From Takakia lepidozioides (lineage: Eukaryota > Streptophyta > Takakiopsida > Takakiales > Takakiaceae): DNA of 64,000 nucleotides. The stretch covers positions 52,311,053 through 52,375,052 of the forward strand of contig CM060732.1 of NCBI GenBank assembly GCA_030704615.1, read 5' to 3'. The notes beneath the pieces are model-generated. The model had not been told where the DNA came from. It was given only the letters and a program-made list of their open reading frames with translations, and did not search any database. Shown here one piece after another: positions 1-12,417 of this stretch (positions are counted from its first letter, which is position 1; every line of letters begins with the position of its first letter). A program made the translations under genes and the position numbers.

Positions 1-2867
1 TGTCATGCCTTCAAGTACCATTTGCTCATAGATATTGAAAGCCTCCATGCCATACCCATGCTGAGCATATCCTCCAATTATTGCATTCCATGAGACCACA
101 TCTCGGTCAGCCATATTATTGAAGACGTGATGTGCATCCTTCATGTTCCCACATTTAGCATACATGTCAATGAGGGCAGTCTCAAGAATGAAATTTGGTG
201 CAATTCCTACTTTGATGATGTCAGCATGGATCTGTTTGCCCTTTTCCAGGGCTGCTAGGCTGGCACATGCATTGAGGACACCAACGAACGTGACCACGTT
301 GGGTGTCACCCCTTCCTGTATCATTTGCTCATAGATCTCAAAAGCCTCCCTGCCACATCCATGCTGGGCATATCCTGCAATCAGTGTACTCCATGAAACC
401 ACATTTCGTTTGGCCATTTTGTCAAACACTAGATGTGCATCCTTCATGTTCCCACATTTGGCATACATGTTCATGAGGGCAGTCTCCAGCATGATATCAG
501 ATGCCATTCCAGCTTTGAGGATGTCAGCGTGAACCTCTTTGCCTTTTCCTGGGGCTGCTAGCCTAGCGCACGCATGGAGAATGCAAATGAATGTGACCTT
601 GTTGGGTGTGACCCCTTCCCATATCATCTGCTCATACATCTCGAAAGCCTCCCTACCACACCCATGCTGAGCATATCCTGCGATCATCACACTCCATGAG
701 ACTACATTTCGTGGGACCATATTGTCAAACACATATTGCGCATCCTTCATGCTCCCACATTTCATATACATGGCAGCAAGTGCAGTCCCCAGAACGTCAT
801 TTGGTGCAAAACCAGCTTTGGTGATGTCAGCATGGATCTCTTTACCATTTTCAAGGGATCCTAAGCTCCCACAGGCCTTGAGAATGGAAATGAATGTGAC
901 CCTGTCTGGGGTTATCCCTTCCCGTTGCATTTGCTCATACATCTGGAAAGCCTCCATACCAAACCCATTTTGAGCATATCCTGCAATCATTGCGTTCCAT
1001 GAAACCACATTTCGCTTAACCATGTTGTCAAATACTTTAAGTGCATCCTTCAAGCTCCCACATTTAGCATACATGCTAACAAGGGTATTCTCTAGCATAA
1101 TATCTGGTGCAACTCCAGCCTTGATGATGACAGCATGGACCTCTTTACCCTTTTCGAGAACTCCTAAGCTGGCACATGCCTTGATAATACTAATGAACAT
1201 GACATTGTTGGGCATGATCCCTTCCAATATGATTTGCTGATAGATCTCCAGAGCCTCCCTATTACACCCCTGCTTCACATATCCTGCCATCATTACAGTC
1301 CACGTAAACAAATCTCGTTCAGGCATTTTGTCAAATACTTGGCGTGCATACGTCATGCTCCCGCATTTGGCATACATGTCAACAAGGGTGTTGAGCAAAA
1401 AGAGGTTTGGCTTGAATCCGCTTTGGATGATGTGGGCGTGCACCTGGTTTCCCATTTCAAGGTTTTCAATTTTGATGCACTCCCGCAACAGACAGAGATA
1501 AGTACTTGAGTCTGCCGAATTGCTTTGTTTGCTCAACACTTGCAGCGCCTCTTTCAGCTTTCCGTACTTACACAGTGTCCTCACCTGCCCACAAGAGCTT
1601 GAAGAGTTTTTGTTGACTCCATCACCAGATTGTGCTCGACCTTCTATCATGGCAGTGCTAGTTGCTTGCACCCAAAGAGGTTCCCACCAGGCCTCGTTTG
1701 TTTGTATTTGTATATCATCTCCTGGATTTTTCTGCAAACACCATCAATGAACACCTGAGCAGCCAGCACTTCAACCACAGCCTGGCAACGTACAATAGCA
1801 GATTTTTCTTTAATTGAAGGGACAGGAGGTACAATCCAGTCCACAAAACATCACAATGCTGCTTCAGTCACAGGCCCTCCTTACAAAACTCTTCACATTC
1901 TATTTGAATGAATAAGGCCTCACCTTCTCAAACCTACTCTCTCGTAGTGAAGGATATGAGAACTCCTGCCAGAGTCCTTCTTTGCTCCTGGCTGGACCTG
2001 TGGACAAAAGAGGTAGAAGAAAATGAAAATTTTGTCAACTTTCGATTGCTTGGTACCATTAAGAGCACCCGGGATTAGACCTACATCTTTACCAGCTCCT
2101 CTTTGACCTCAGTTTCTTTGAGGAAGGCTCTCCATAGAAAGTCACCTGTCTTTCTTCAGGCTTCCCGTCACTCTCTCTCTCTCTCCCCTCCCTTAAACAC
2201 ACTGTGACTGGGAGTACAATCACACTCACAACTGTCACACCTATGTCGCATTGGGGGCTACACCAGCAGAGCTATCTGTATCGTCCCTTAATCCACACCC
2301 TAGTGCGTAGAAAGGCTCAGGAACTGCCCTCAACAGCCAATGTTCGCAGGGAGTGGTCAATGAGCACACTCACTCTGTCCTTATCCTTCTTCAGTGCGAC
2401 TGGCTCTTGTTGCTCTTCACTGCTATACATTTAGGAGTGATCTCAAGTTGAACGTTACGAAATTAGGCAGGAATTTAGTGGCATGGTTATGCGTGAGCCT
2501 GAGTGTCAATTGTCTCCTGTATAACCATTGAGTGAAACCTATAGTTCTGCTGAAAAGGGGCAATGTGGACACTGGATCGCTTCGACACAAATAACTTAAA
2601 AGACCAACAAATGCACAAGATTTCCACGTCTGTACCTTCCTGCGACATCCCTGGAGTTTTGGGAGGAGTCATGGCCATCACTCGGATCATTCTGGGGTCC
2701 GGCATTGCCAAGCTGGGTACCGGTGTAAGCTCTGCAGCCTGACCAGTCATCAATCTGCTGCATGATGTGAGGCCCCCTACCAGCTCACCGCCAGGAGAAC
2801 CCAGGAACGTGGGCATCTCCTCTCCCTGCACGCTCAGGGGAGCTCCACAGCTTGCTGAAGCTGCCAT
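1..2867 (-). CDS. PDF-motif/PPR protein, PLS class (3' part beyond window)
   Basis: Probable organellar RNA-binding PPR protein of the RNA-editing type. The model is three exons read from 2867 to 2636, 1997 to 1924, and 1731 to beyond position 1. The splice sites are GT-AG and the phases agree (the summed length is divisible by three). Exon 1 starts at the ATG at 2867-2865. Exon 2 (GLWQEF...) and the start of exon 3 (KNPGDDIQ...WWEPLWV) form a degenerate PDF motif as in OSB proteins. Exon 3 then runs straight into about 540 codons of PPR repeats with [11 protein letters not shown] and [15 protein letters not shown] signatures, with no stop up to the window edge. If exons 1-2 are untranslated, an in-frame ATG at 1650-1648 is an alternative start. 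The E/E+/DYW end lies outside the window. The neighbour in head-to-head orientation has the same structure. The PDF motif is clear by comparison with that neighbour but has lost its WWDN residues. Confidence 0.85.
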
Positions 2868-3045
2868 CGCCACACGACACTCATCCTCCCTCTACCTATT
2901 CATCTAAAATTGGTAGAGATCAGCCACCCAAACACAAAGGATCGAGCACGGGAATAGGTCCCTTTCGTCTCCACCAAATCTCGCTAATCGTCAATTTTTC
3001 TTGTGGCTCATGTTGAGCTTCTACTCTTCGCTCACTGTCTCAGGG
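2868..3045. promoter_or_regulatory. Shared divergent promoter region between two PPR genes
   Basis: These 178 bases separate the predicted start codons of two related genes transcribed away from each other. Any 5' UTRs and core promoters of both genes must fit here or overlap their first exons. No confident TATA box was located. The call rests only on gene layout. Confidence 0.35.
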
Positions 3046-3473
3046 ATGGCAGCGTGCTCTTCTTTCAATGAAAAGGCGGGAAGCCTCACATTATGCAGCG
3101 GATCAGGGGCCCAGGTTGTGGAGCTGAATTCGCCAATCAGATTGCCAATGCCAGGGCCGAGGTCCTTGCACGTGATGGGGCTGGAGCAGAACAGAAGAAA
3201 GGTATGCATATGAAAATATTTACGTGTTTTGTTTGGGTCTCTGTGCGTCGGAGTGAGGCTCAGCTCCTGTAATATCTGAAAAAGACACCTCCTCTCGCCA
3301 TTGGTTTCACGGAGACATAGAGTCCTTATTTACGTGGCTTGCTTGTGGCCAAAGCCATGGTGGCGGGGGCGAAACCGAAACCCGATGGAAATGTCGAAGT
3401 TGCAAAGCATTTGAACTCTCTCCTCACTGTACAGGGCTGTTTATCATAGTTGTGGCACAAATTGCTACTGTGA

Positions 3474-3511
<38 letters not shown>

Positions 3512-6500
3512 TTAATTTTATATAAGCCCTGGCCCAGTCTTCTCACCAAGACCGAGGTCAATTGGGAGCTATTATACTTTGAAGCACTTGCCCTCAATAG
3601 ATTCTGAAGCAATCAGAAGTTGGCGAAGTTCTCACGCTCTTGCAGTTCTTGCTCGTAGATCAAGCCATGACCATAGAGTGGCTCTGGCAGGAGTTCTTCT
3701 CAGATCCTTCACAGTGGTGGGATAACAGCTTTGCAAAGGTAAGTCTATCGTCATAAGGACTCCATAAAGTTTGTCTAGGAGGGCTTCTGACTGAAGCTGG
3801 CAACATCATGTTTTGTGGAGTGGAATTGTCCCAAATTGTCTAGATTATAACAATATTATTCTGCATTATCAGTGGGTTCAGTAGGTTGTTCTACCTCGTG
3901 GCCAGTATATGAAAGCAGGTTGGTCGAGCTTGTTCCCTGTAATTTGAAAGATGTCCGGAGCTTAGGTGGTTGTAGCATGATCTTTCTGAAGCTTGGTAGC
4001 TATGGTTGCTCAGCTGCCTACTGGTGATATTTGCAGCAAAATCGAAGATCACCAGACTTAATACATAAGCGCACAAAGGAGGCCATTTGGATTGAGGGTT
4101 GGTTGAATCCTCCCTGGGTGACAGAAAAGCTAGCTGCCATGGTGCAAAGTCCAGCACGATGTGGTGACAATTCTAAGATGAATGTACAACATGGAGGACC
4201 AGCCCCAGAATACAATGGGTATTGTTTTCGTGATCATTTAAGGGCTTACACTTAAAATAAATGTTACAGATTATTTCAGATTGAATGCAGTGGTTTTGTA
4301 ACCCTGTTAGCATGTAGGCTGTTCTCAGTGAGGGGTGTTTCTTCGAAACATCTGGGAGCATTGGGACATATTATGTGAATATGATGTAAAAGTTTGTAAC
4401 TAAATTGAGTCATGCAGGATGGCAGGTTTGAATCAGGCACAGTTGTTTGTTGGACATCAGACTGACAAGATGGGTATCACCTCCACCGTCACCCCTGCTT
4501 GTGAAGGAGGACCAAGAGAGGGAGTCAACATGTCTGAGAGTGTGAGAGCCCTCTGTAAGGCAGGACGACTGAAAGAGGCGCTCCATGTTTTGAACCAACA
4601 AGGCATCCAGGTGGACTCGAGTACTTATATCTGTCTCTTGCAGGGGTGTGTCAAGCTGAAACGCCTCACAGAAGGAAAGCAGGTGCATGCCCACATTATT
4701 AGAAATGGATATATACCAAACATCCATCTATTTAACACCCTTGTCAACATGTATGTCAAGTGCGGAAGCATAATGGATGCTCGCCAAGTGTTTAACAAAA
4801 TGCCTGAACGAGATATGATTACTTGGACTATGATGATGTCAGGATACGCCAGGCATGGGCATGATGAGGAAGCTTTCAAAACCTATGATCAAATGCTATC
4901 TGCAGGGGTGACGCCTGATAGGGTCACATTCATTTGCATTCTCAATGTGTGTGCCAACCTTGGAGCGCTGGAAAAGGGCAAAGAGGTCCATGCTGACATC
5001 ATCAAAGCGGGAATTGTGTCATATATAAATTTGGACACTGCCCTTCTTGACATGTATGGGAAATGCGGGAGCATGAAGGATGCATGTCAAGTATTCTACA
5101 GTATGGCTCAACGGGATGTGGTCTCCTGGAATGCTCTGATCACAGGATATGCTCAGCACGGAAGTGGTAGGGAGGCTTTGAAGATGTATAAGCAAATGCA
5201 ACTGGAAGGGGTAAGCCCGGACAGGGTCACATTCATTTGCGTTCTCACTGCATGTGCAAGCCTAGGGGCTCTGGAGAAGGGTAGAGAGGTCCATGCTGAC
5301 CTCAGCAAAATTGGACTTGCGCCAGACATCATTCTGGAGACTGCCCTTGTTGACATGTATGCCAAATGCGGGAGTATGAAGGATGCGTCTCAAGTGTTCA
5401 ACAATATGGCTCAAAAAGATGTTGTCTCATGGAGTGCGATGATAGCAGGATATGCTCAGCAGGGTTATGCTCGGGAGGCTTTTGAGATCTATGAGCAAAT
5501 GCAGCGGAAAGGAGTGACACCCAACAGGGGCACATTCATTGGCATTCTCAATGCCTGTGCCAGCAAAGGAGCTCTGGACAAGGGCAAAGAGGTCCATGTG
5601 GACATCATCAAAGCTGGCATTTTGTTACATCTTAATTTGGAGACTGCCCTTGTTGACATGTATGCCAAATGTGGGAGCATGAAGGATGCGCGTCAAGTGT
5701 TCAATGATATGGTTCACCAAGATTTGGTCGCATGGAATGCCATAATTGCGGGGTATGCGCAGCATGGGGATGGCAGGGAGGCCCTCCGACTATTTGAACA
5801 AATGCAAGAGGAAGGATTGCAGCCAGATCGTATCACCTTTGTATCTCTTCTATCTGCATGTAGTCACGGGGGCCTAGTGGGTGAAGGCCGTCACTATTTC
5901 AATTCCATGAGTCGAGTTCATGGGCTCATTCCCACGGCAGAGCATTTTTGCTGCATGGTGGACCTTCTTGGCCGTGCAGGCCGATTGAATGAGGCCGAGG
6001 ACTTCATTAGCAAAATGCCAGTCAAACCGGGTGCTTCTGTGTGGAGGGCCTTGCTGAGTGCCTGCAGAAATCATAATAATGTTGAGGTGGCAGAACGTGC
6101 AGCAAAAAGCCTTCTCAAGTGTGATCCACAGCAAGCTTCAGCCTATGTGCTACTATCCAACATCTATGCTGCAGCTGGCAGGTGGGACGATAGAGCAAAG
6201 GTGAGAGAAGTGATGCAGGACAGAGGTGTCAGAAAGGAGCCAGGGCGCAGCTGCATTGAAGTAGAGAACCAGGTGCACACATTTATAGTAGACAAAAAGT
6301 CGCATCCACAAATTGAGGAAATCCATGCTGTGCTGAAGAGCTTGTATGTGCAGATAAGGGAGGCTGGGTATAAGCCTGACATGGGCTTTATATTGCATGA
6401 TATGGAGGAGGAGCACAAGGAATCTTCTCTTCTTCACCACAGTGAGAAGCTAGCCATTGCTTTTGGACTGATGAGGACGCCCCTCGGGACGCCTCTCCGT

Positions 6501-6647
6501 GTCATCAATAATCTGAGGATGTGTGGTGATTGTCACACTGCCGTTAAGTTCATCTCAAAGACTGTTGGGCGTGCAGTCAGTGTCCGGGATGGTAACCACT
6601 TTCACCACTTCCAAGATGGAGTTTGTTCTTGTGGGGATTATTGGTGA
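3046..6647 (+). CDS. PDF-motif/PPR-DYW RNA-editing factor
   Basis: Probable mitochondrial or plastid C-to-U RNA-editing factor. The main exon (4418-6647, ATG 4419) encodes PLS-type PPR repeats, then E/E+ and a complete DYW deaminase domain: the zinc-binding [10 protein letters not shown] box near residue 674, [10 protein letters not shown] near 710, and the terminal CSCGDYW before TGA. Two upstream exons, 3659-3738 (ends at GTAAGT) and 4037-4218 (after TTTGCAG), join in phase 0 to give a clean PDF motif ([15 protein letters not shown], then [14 protein letters not shown] and NPPWV). They join the PPR exon in frame. This motif is known from organellar single-stranded DNA-binding (OSB) proteins. 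A conserved first exon at 3046-3201 matches exon 1 of the divergent neighbour, but its phase does not fit exon 3659-3738 directly, so an exon in between or a frame change is likely. The PPR-DYW reading frame itself is intact. Confidence 0.88.
3474..3512. repeat. (GT)n(GA)n microsatellite
   Basis: A run of GT dinucleotides passes directly into GA dinucleotides inside an intron of the plus-strand PDF/PPR gene. A similar but imperfect GT/GA run lies at 39430-39462. Confidence 0.9.
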
Positions 6648-8484
6648 GACGATCAAGATGTGTGAAAGACGGCACGCTGCCACTCACAGCCGTGAGGGTG
6701 TAAAACTTATAAATTTGTGATGCGTTTTGTCAGCAGATCTGCAATTCAAAGAATGAATCTTCCATTAAATGCAACAGCAAGCACTGGAACTTCCTATAAT
6801 CTGCCCAAGCACCATGATCAAATTAAACCGCAACACTCAAAAGTCACGGACATCCTTATCCCAGAGGAGTTGTCAGCAGATTGAAGGTACTGTAGGCCTC
6901 CGTGAAACCAGGAGTTTTGGGTATCAAAGTTCTGCACGAAAAAGATCTGAACAAGAATCCTAGGAATATGATACCCTGAACTGCCTAGGTGTTTTTGCAA
7001 CATTGACCATAGAGATAACCTTTGACCTCAGAACATCCATGACAACTGACCTTTGAATCATGTCACAAGCTAAAACCATCTACCACCATCTGAAATTTCA
7101 ATGTTCGCCTGGCCCATCCCTATTCCAGCATCTAGCCAGTTTTTAGCCCATGCGGCAGAGGGTGGAAAAATAGATACAACTCATGTAATATAGTAAAATT
7201 GGAGGAGTATCAAATGCCACTACCTCCTCAACACGCAGTCGGCAATTTGTTTTGGGCCCCACTCGCCATTTTTTAACCAATGCTTCTAGGCTGTAGCACC
7301 TGCCGCTTTCCATGCAGGATGCTCCTGGCAGCCTGCCACCACACTGGGAAGTTCAAAGCCAACCAATTCAGGGAGTGGTCGCCAGGCCTGCTCCATATCG
7401 CGGTGGATATTTAGCTCCAGACCTTTGGGCAGATGACATTGGATTCCTTTGTTCAAGGTCTACAAGTTTTGTCCAGATAACAGTAAAGAACAGCTGCAAC
7501 CCTTCTGTGGTAGAGCAGGAAGCTAGGGATGAGATCAACGATACTGCAAATAATTTCTTCTGCAGCAGCCAATGCAAGTCACAATTTCACCTTCAGTAAA
7601 GCAAGTTTGTTGTGGAATTCTTCAGCCACACCCCGATGGAGGTACTGTCACTTTGCCGAGACTTCAGCCCAGAGTTTACGGGTGCAGCTGTCTCAGATAT
7701 TCCCTACTTGTCATATCACTAGACAGATTCTTCACATTTCATTGCAGTCAGAACGTTGAGAGACGCCCTCAGAGCACAAATTGTCACCCACTCTGGTAGC
7801 AATCAAGAGGGATTACAGGGAATCACTATTCATCATATATTTAGAACAACTTATGGGCACATATGTAGTTGATTTGGCCCTCGGACAAGCCTGACTTGGT
7901 CTACATGCAATGCCATGGAGCAATTGCCTCTGATCTGTAGTTAGAGAAAGGGCTTCACTTCACACGTTCCAGCAATGTAGTATATGTCATTCTGTCTTTC
8001 TTTGATTACGTGGTACTTGTGTGATGGGTACAGTATTTTGCATATTCGAACTTTAAACTCATGCATTGATGTAACCTTCAGATATAAAAGCTCTCTACTA
8101 TCTACTCTGCTACAGATATGGGAGGTGATTCACAGATCATAAGTTGATCGTCTTGCTTGGCACGATCAATGTGAAAGTTCCATCAACGCATGGCACCATC
8201 GTGAGGGTTGTGCAAGCATCAAATTGATTGTGAGATTCAGAGGCTGCATGCTATTTAATCTAAAGCCTTTTTCCGTCTTCTGTTTGGACCGCGCACTAAA
8301 GGAGCAGATGCAGGAGAGGAGACGTCTTTTGTGCAGTGTTTGTGGGCCCGTGATTATGAAGACTGCTCAGATTCGTGGTCCTCCTCATCTCTGGGCATTC
8401 CAGACGGGCAATCCTCTGAGCAATGATGTGCTAAATTCTTTTTTGCCGTCCGGGGGGCCCATGGTGCGCGGACGGGAAGGATCT

Positions 8485-8870
8485 GACCACACAAGAGGTA
8501 GGGCCACTTTAGACTACGGTCCAAGACCGAGACCAACTCAAAATGCAATGATCCTTTGTTTGGTCACATTGGCTTTATAGCACTACGGACCAGGACCAAG
8601 AAAGTTAGGAGTGACATGGCCCCTAACTTAGTGGCATGGATTATGGCGGGAGATTCTTGGTCTCCCGACCAAGAAACTAAGGACCAATTCTCGGACCGGA
8701 GCAAGTATAAAAATCTATGTTTTTTTTCTTCAAACGATGGTGACCGTCTGTTAGAATCAATCTCAAATGTTTGACGGAAGATGATACACCTCATTTTTAG
8801 TTTCTCGGTCGCGGTCTTGGTCTTGGTTCCATGGCCTTTATAGACACCCACTTTGGTCCCTAGGATAGTA
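8485..8870. mobile_element. Possible degenerate PIF/Harbinger-like MITE patch
   Basis: The start reads GGGCCACTTTAGACTACGG followed by TCCAAGACC. Inverted, diverged versions (CTATAAAGGCC...ACCAAGACC) occur near 8575-8600 and 8810-8845. This resembles the TIR of the well-bounded MITE at 33215-33565 (GGGCCGCTTTACACTACGG). No clean pair of termini or TTA duplication could be fixed, so it may be nested or decayed. Confidence 0.35.
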
Positions 8871-10439
8871 ATATTTTAATATGCATCTACGGACAGGTTT
8901 TTGGTCTTGGCCCTTGTTTTTACGCCTTATGTTCGCGTGTTGACCAAACCCGTGGTTGGACGTGAAGTGTGTTAGCACCTTTTTTTTTTCTTTTTTTCTT
9001 TTTTTATTAATTAAAGGGGGACAGGGGCCCTTTTAATCAAATTAAATGAAACAAAGGTTCACATTAAGGTTCTAAGTGTTAGCACTTAGAACCCCTTTTT
9101 GCCGCCCATCTTTTTGTTTTTTGTTTTTTTCATCTAGAACTAGTGTGGCCTATGATGCTGTTGACCACATATTATACCATCGTTTTACTAAGTATATGCC
9201 ACATTGTAGGGCCCATCCCGGAAAGGGGGCACTATTAGACCAAGGTATATGCCACACTGTAGGGCCTCCCCTCCAAAAGGGGCAGTAGCTGCAAGGTGAA
9301 GTGGCTTTTAGTTAGCTATGGCCGGAGTCTTCTCTCTCTCTCCCATGCCACAGTGTAGGCCCAAAAGTTATGGAACCACCTCAATGCACACCTACTCATT
9401 GAGGGCTTTTCAGCTGTATTAAGCTCAGAAACAGGGTGGAGGCCTTGCTATTTTTCATGAATTTTTGGTGACAAAAAGACTGGAAATTCAATATCTCCCA
9501 CACCATAGGTCGACAAATTAAACCACCTCGATGCGCCCCTACTAATTGAGGGCTTTCCAGTGGTATTAACCCTTAAGTTCCCAAGCGACCCGCATCTGGT
9601 CACTTTGAATTTGCAGTTGGACCTAATTTTTGCAGATCTAATCTGATGGGGCCCACTCCTGAAGCTTTAATGACAAGGGATTTGTCTCGAGTATGATGTA
9701 AAAAACAAAATTAAGAAAAAACAAAAAATATCTTAGATCTCTCATTTACGTTTTGGGGCCTGAAAAGGGCTTGTTGACCGACCGCTGACGTGGCAGTAAA
9801 CAAGCCCAAAACAGATTGCACTCCAAAGGCCATTTTTGGCAGAAAATTAGAAAAAACACTTCACCTTGTGGTGTGTTAGCATTACATACACACATCCACC
9901 ATTGGCTTTTAAATTTTTTGTAGAAAAAAAATACTTCATTTGGAGGCACATTTTCTGTTGTCAATTTTGAGATTTCAACCCCCATGTAATTGCATGCAAA
10001 GCAACCATAGGTGAAAAAATCAGTTGGACCTGCAATTTAGTGGGGTCATAGCCACTCCACTATTGATTTGGAAATGGTGGGTCTTGGGGCAAGCAAAATT
10101 GGATAAAGCTAGGTTTTGATTTGGTCAAACCAATTTCTTTCTCACTTTTTCCTTGGGACCTCATATTTGAGGTCCGGGGCCAACGCTATAATCTCACAAT
10201 TTCCATGGTGGACTTGGCTCATTTTTTGGTATGTCATGCATAAATGGGCTGGGCCATCTCTATAAGGCTGGAATCTCTGGATGATTTTTGGTAGGTTTCT
10301 AGGAGCAATTTACTGCAGCTGGGTACCCAAAATTGGTAAAAAATCAAAAAAAGGCTTAGGAACTCCCGAAACGACCTGAGCGGTACTATCCAGGGCCCAC
10401 GTGAGCCTTACACTCCCAATTATTCAACAATGAGAAGCA

Positions 10440-10650
10440 TATGGTGCTGGTATCACGTACCAAATTTTCAACCACCTACCAAGACTGGTAGGGTATCGTC
10501 CATAGTATTAGGAAGCAGATACCATGCCAAAACGGGTATATGCTAAGTAGTGGCCTGAGGCGATACCAGACCAGTCTAGTACTTCATTCTAGTATACATA
10601 CCAATATTGATACCAGTTTCTTATCGGTATACCAGTCCAACACTGGTGTC
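10440..10650. repeat. Dispersed repeat rich in GGTATC/GATACC and CCAGT/ACTGG
   Basis: Short inverted words such as GATACCAG, CCAAGACTGG and ACCAGTCCAACACTGG recur every 20-40 bases and give the stretch a foldback character. The same vocabulary is seen at 31140-32170, so both are likely copies of one repeat family. The type is unknown. Confidence 0.5.
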
Positions 10651-11995
10651 CACCTTCCAAACAGAAGGCAGTAATCATTCGGGGTGAGATGACACCATAA
10701 ATTACATTTGCTTCGGCAAGAGTCTTCTTCCAATCTAGGAGAAGCCCGAACCATCTTCCAAAAAAATGTTCATACACTAGAATTAGGATGGAATCATCCA
10801 CATCTGTACTTTAATCCATTTATATCATCCATATGTGGAAAATTCATCCATAATTTATTTTTTATTTGGAGAAGTTTGGCAATTTCATCCATGAAAAACA
10901 TGGAATTTATGACAGAATATTCCATTTTATTTTTTGAGGTCGAAATCTGACGAAAATTTGCCAATAAAGAAAACACTGGAGTGTCAAGAATTGCTAAGCC
11001 CTTGTTGTGCCTTCCCTTGGTGTGACCTCCTCTCTTTTCCTCCAAAATAGTTTCATGATGTATCCTCTCCAGAGTAACACTCCCTCAGGTAATATCACTG
11101 TTATTGGACAACTTAAGGAAAAACAATGGTTGAATTTTTAAGTTTATAATGGATGAAAGGAGATTCGACTATTCACAAAGAGGAGCCATGAGCCATACGT
11201 GGCAAGCCACTTGTTTGCATCCAATGGATGGGCTTTCTGCACGTGGTCGTGGATTCGAAGTAAGATATTATATATATGTGTCATCCATTATGGTCAATCC
11301 AGCTATAAAAGTGGGTAACAGCTAGGCCTAGGTCAACCAGTCCTTGCTGTCGGGATACCTTGGGAGACTTTTGAATCCGTGTCCACCTCCCAACAAAATG
11401 CAACAGCCCTTTCGGAAAAACCGAAAAAAAAAAATGTATCTGCTGCTGCATCCAAGTGGCGAAATGCTTTGGCGAAACAGGTGGCAGGGGTTTAGCCTGG
11501 GAACCAAGGCGCGGCACGTGTCGCAGAACGCAACACGTAAGGCTATATCTGGCGCAGCAGCCCCGAAGTTTAGAGGAACACTTCTGCGTAGTTGCGTGTG
11601 TGAGAACAGAGTATGAGAGGAACACGAAGACGACAATTCTAACCTCCACCAACGAATATCTTATCTTCCTTCGTTGTTGAAGGCATGGCTTGCAAGATGA
11701 GGACTAAATTGCCAACATCTTCACAGAGCCAGATCTGCAGCTCTCCTAGGAAGGCCTAGGTCGAACTGTAGATGCACATGCGGAATTCTTGCAGCTGTAT
11801 CGAGTTGCTGTACAGCCGTAAATCTGTCAGAGAGAGGAAGTTGTAAGCCTGTTCTAAGAGTTGTGTTGTAGACAAAAGACAGCAGCCTTTGCTGAAGGAC
11901 ACAGTTGTAGGCCGGGCTCTAGGCAGAGTTCATCTAGATCAGAGGGTTGAAGCTGGTAACAAGCTGGTCACAACTCTATCCAGTGGCTTCTATAA

Positions 11996-12330
11996 TGATA
12001 GCCCGAGTTTGGGCTCGTGGGGAGGGTCTTGCAACAGGTAATTCTCCAATAATGCTTAGGGTATCTATATTACGTAGCCAGTTCCACCTTTCTGCATCTC
12101 TCACCTAGAGTTCCTTCATGACCTGTGAGTGATCTGTCAGCTCTAGGGGCCAGGGTACTCATTGACTTGTATATGAATGATAGCCCGAGTTTGGGCTCGT
12201 GGGGAGGGGCTTGGAATCTTAGAACAGGTAATTCTCCAATAAAGCCCACCTGGGTATCTATACGTAGACTCAGTTCCACCTTTGTGCATCTCTCACCTAG
12301 TGCAGTGACCTGCGAGTCATCTGTCTTCCA
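11996..12330 (+). repeat. Tandem duplication of about 180 bp before a receptor kinase
   Basis: Two adjacent copies begin with TAGCCCGAGTTTGGGCTCG (near 12000 and 12181). They continue through GTAATTCTCCAAT, a TATCTAT...GTAG block, CAGTTCCACCTTT and GCATCTCTCACCTAG. Each copy contains a donor-like ACAG/GTAATT, so the unit may be a duplicated exon-intron segment of the receptor kinase gene just downstream. A conceptual peptide NDSPSLGSWGG is shared by both copies. Confidence 0.65.
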
Positions 12331-12417
12331 GATGAGGTTTTTGGCTGAGCAGTTTTTTAACATGTATAGTGTCAAAAGTGTTGCAGGGAAAGTACTAGAC
12401 GATGCACAACCGCAGGT

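Larger units (their letters stand above)
6720..11990. other. Gene-poor stretch
   Basis: I see no open reading frame here with a recognisable domain. The stretch holds T-rich runs near 8980-9010 and 9115-9130, and short dispersed repeats. A MITE-like patch and a GGTATC/CCAGT repeat patch inside it are listed separately. Everything else looks like unstructured intergenic DNA. Confidence 0.6.

Noticed and set aside
143-1509. Plus-strand open frames over the first PPR gene
   Set aside because: They are antisense shadows of PPR repeats; the minus strand reads as one continuous PPR array.
2636-2867. NFD6-like small mitochondrial protein
   Set aside because: The spacing of Pro/Leu words was reminiscent, but key residues do not match and the exon is shared by PPR genes.
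4410-6440. Minus-strand open frames over the second PPR gene
   Set aside because: They are mirror frames of the DYW-PPR exon and have no splice context or domains.
8224-8580. 118-codon open frame as a gene
   Set aside because: It overlaps the MITE-like patch and shows no domain.
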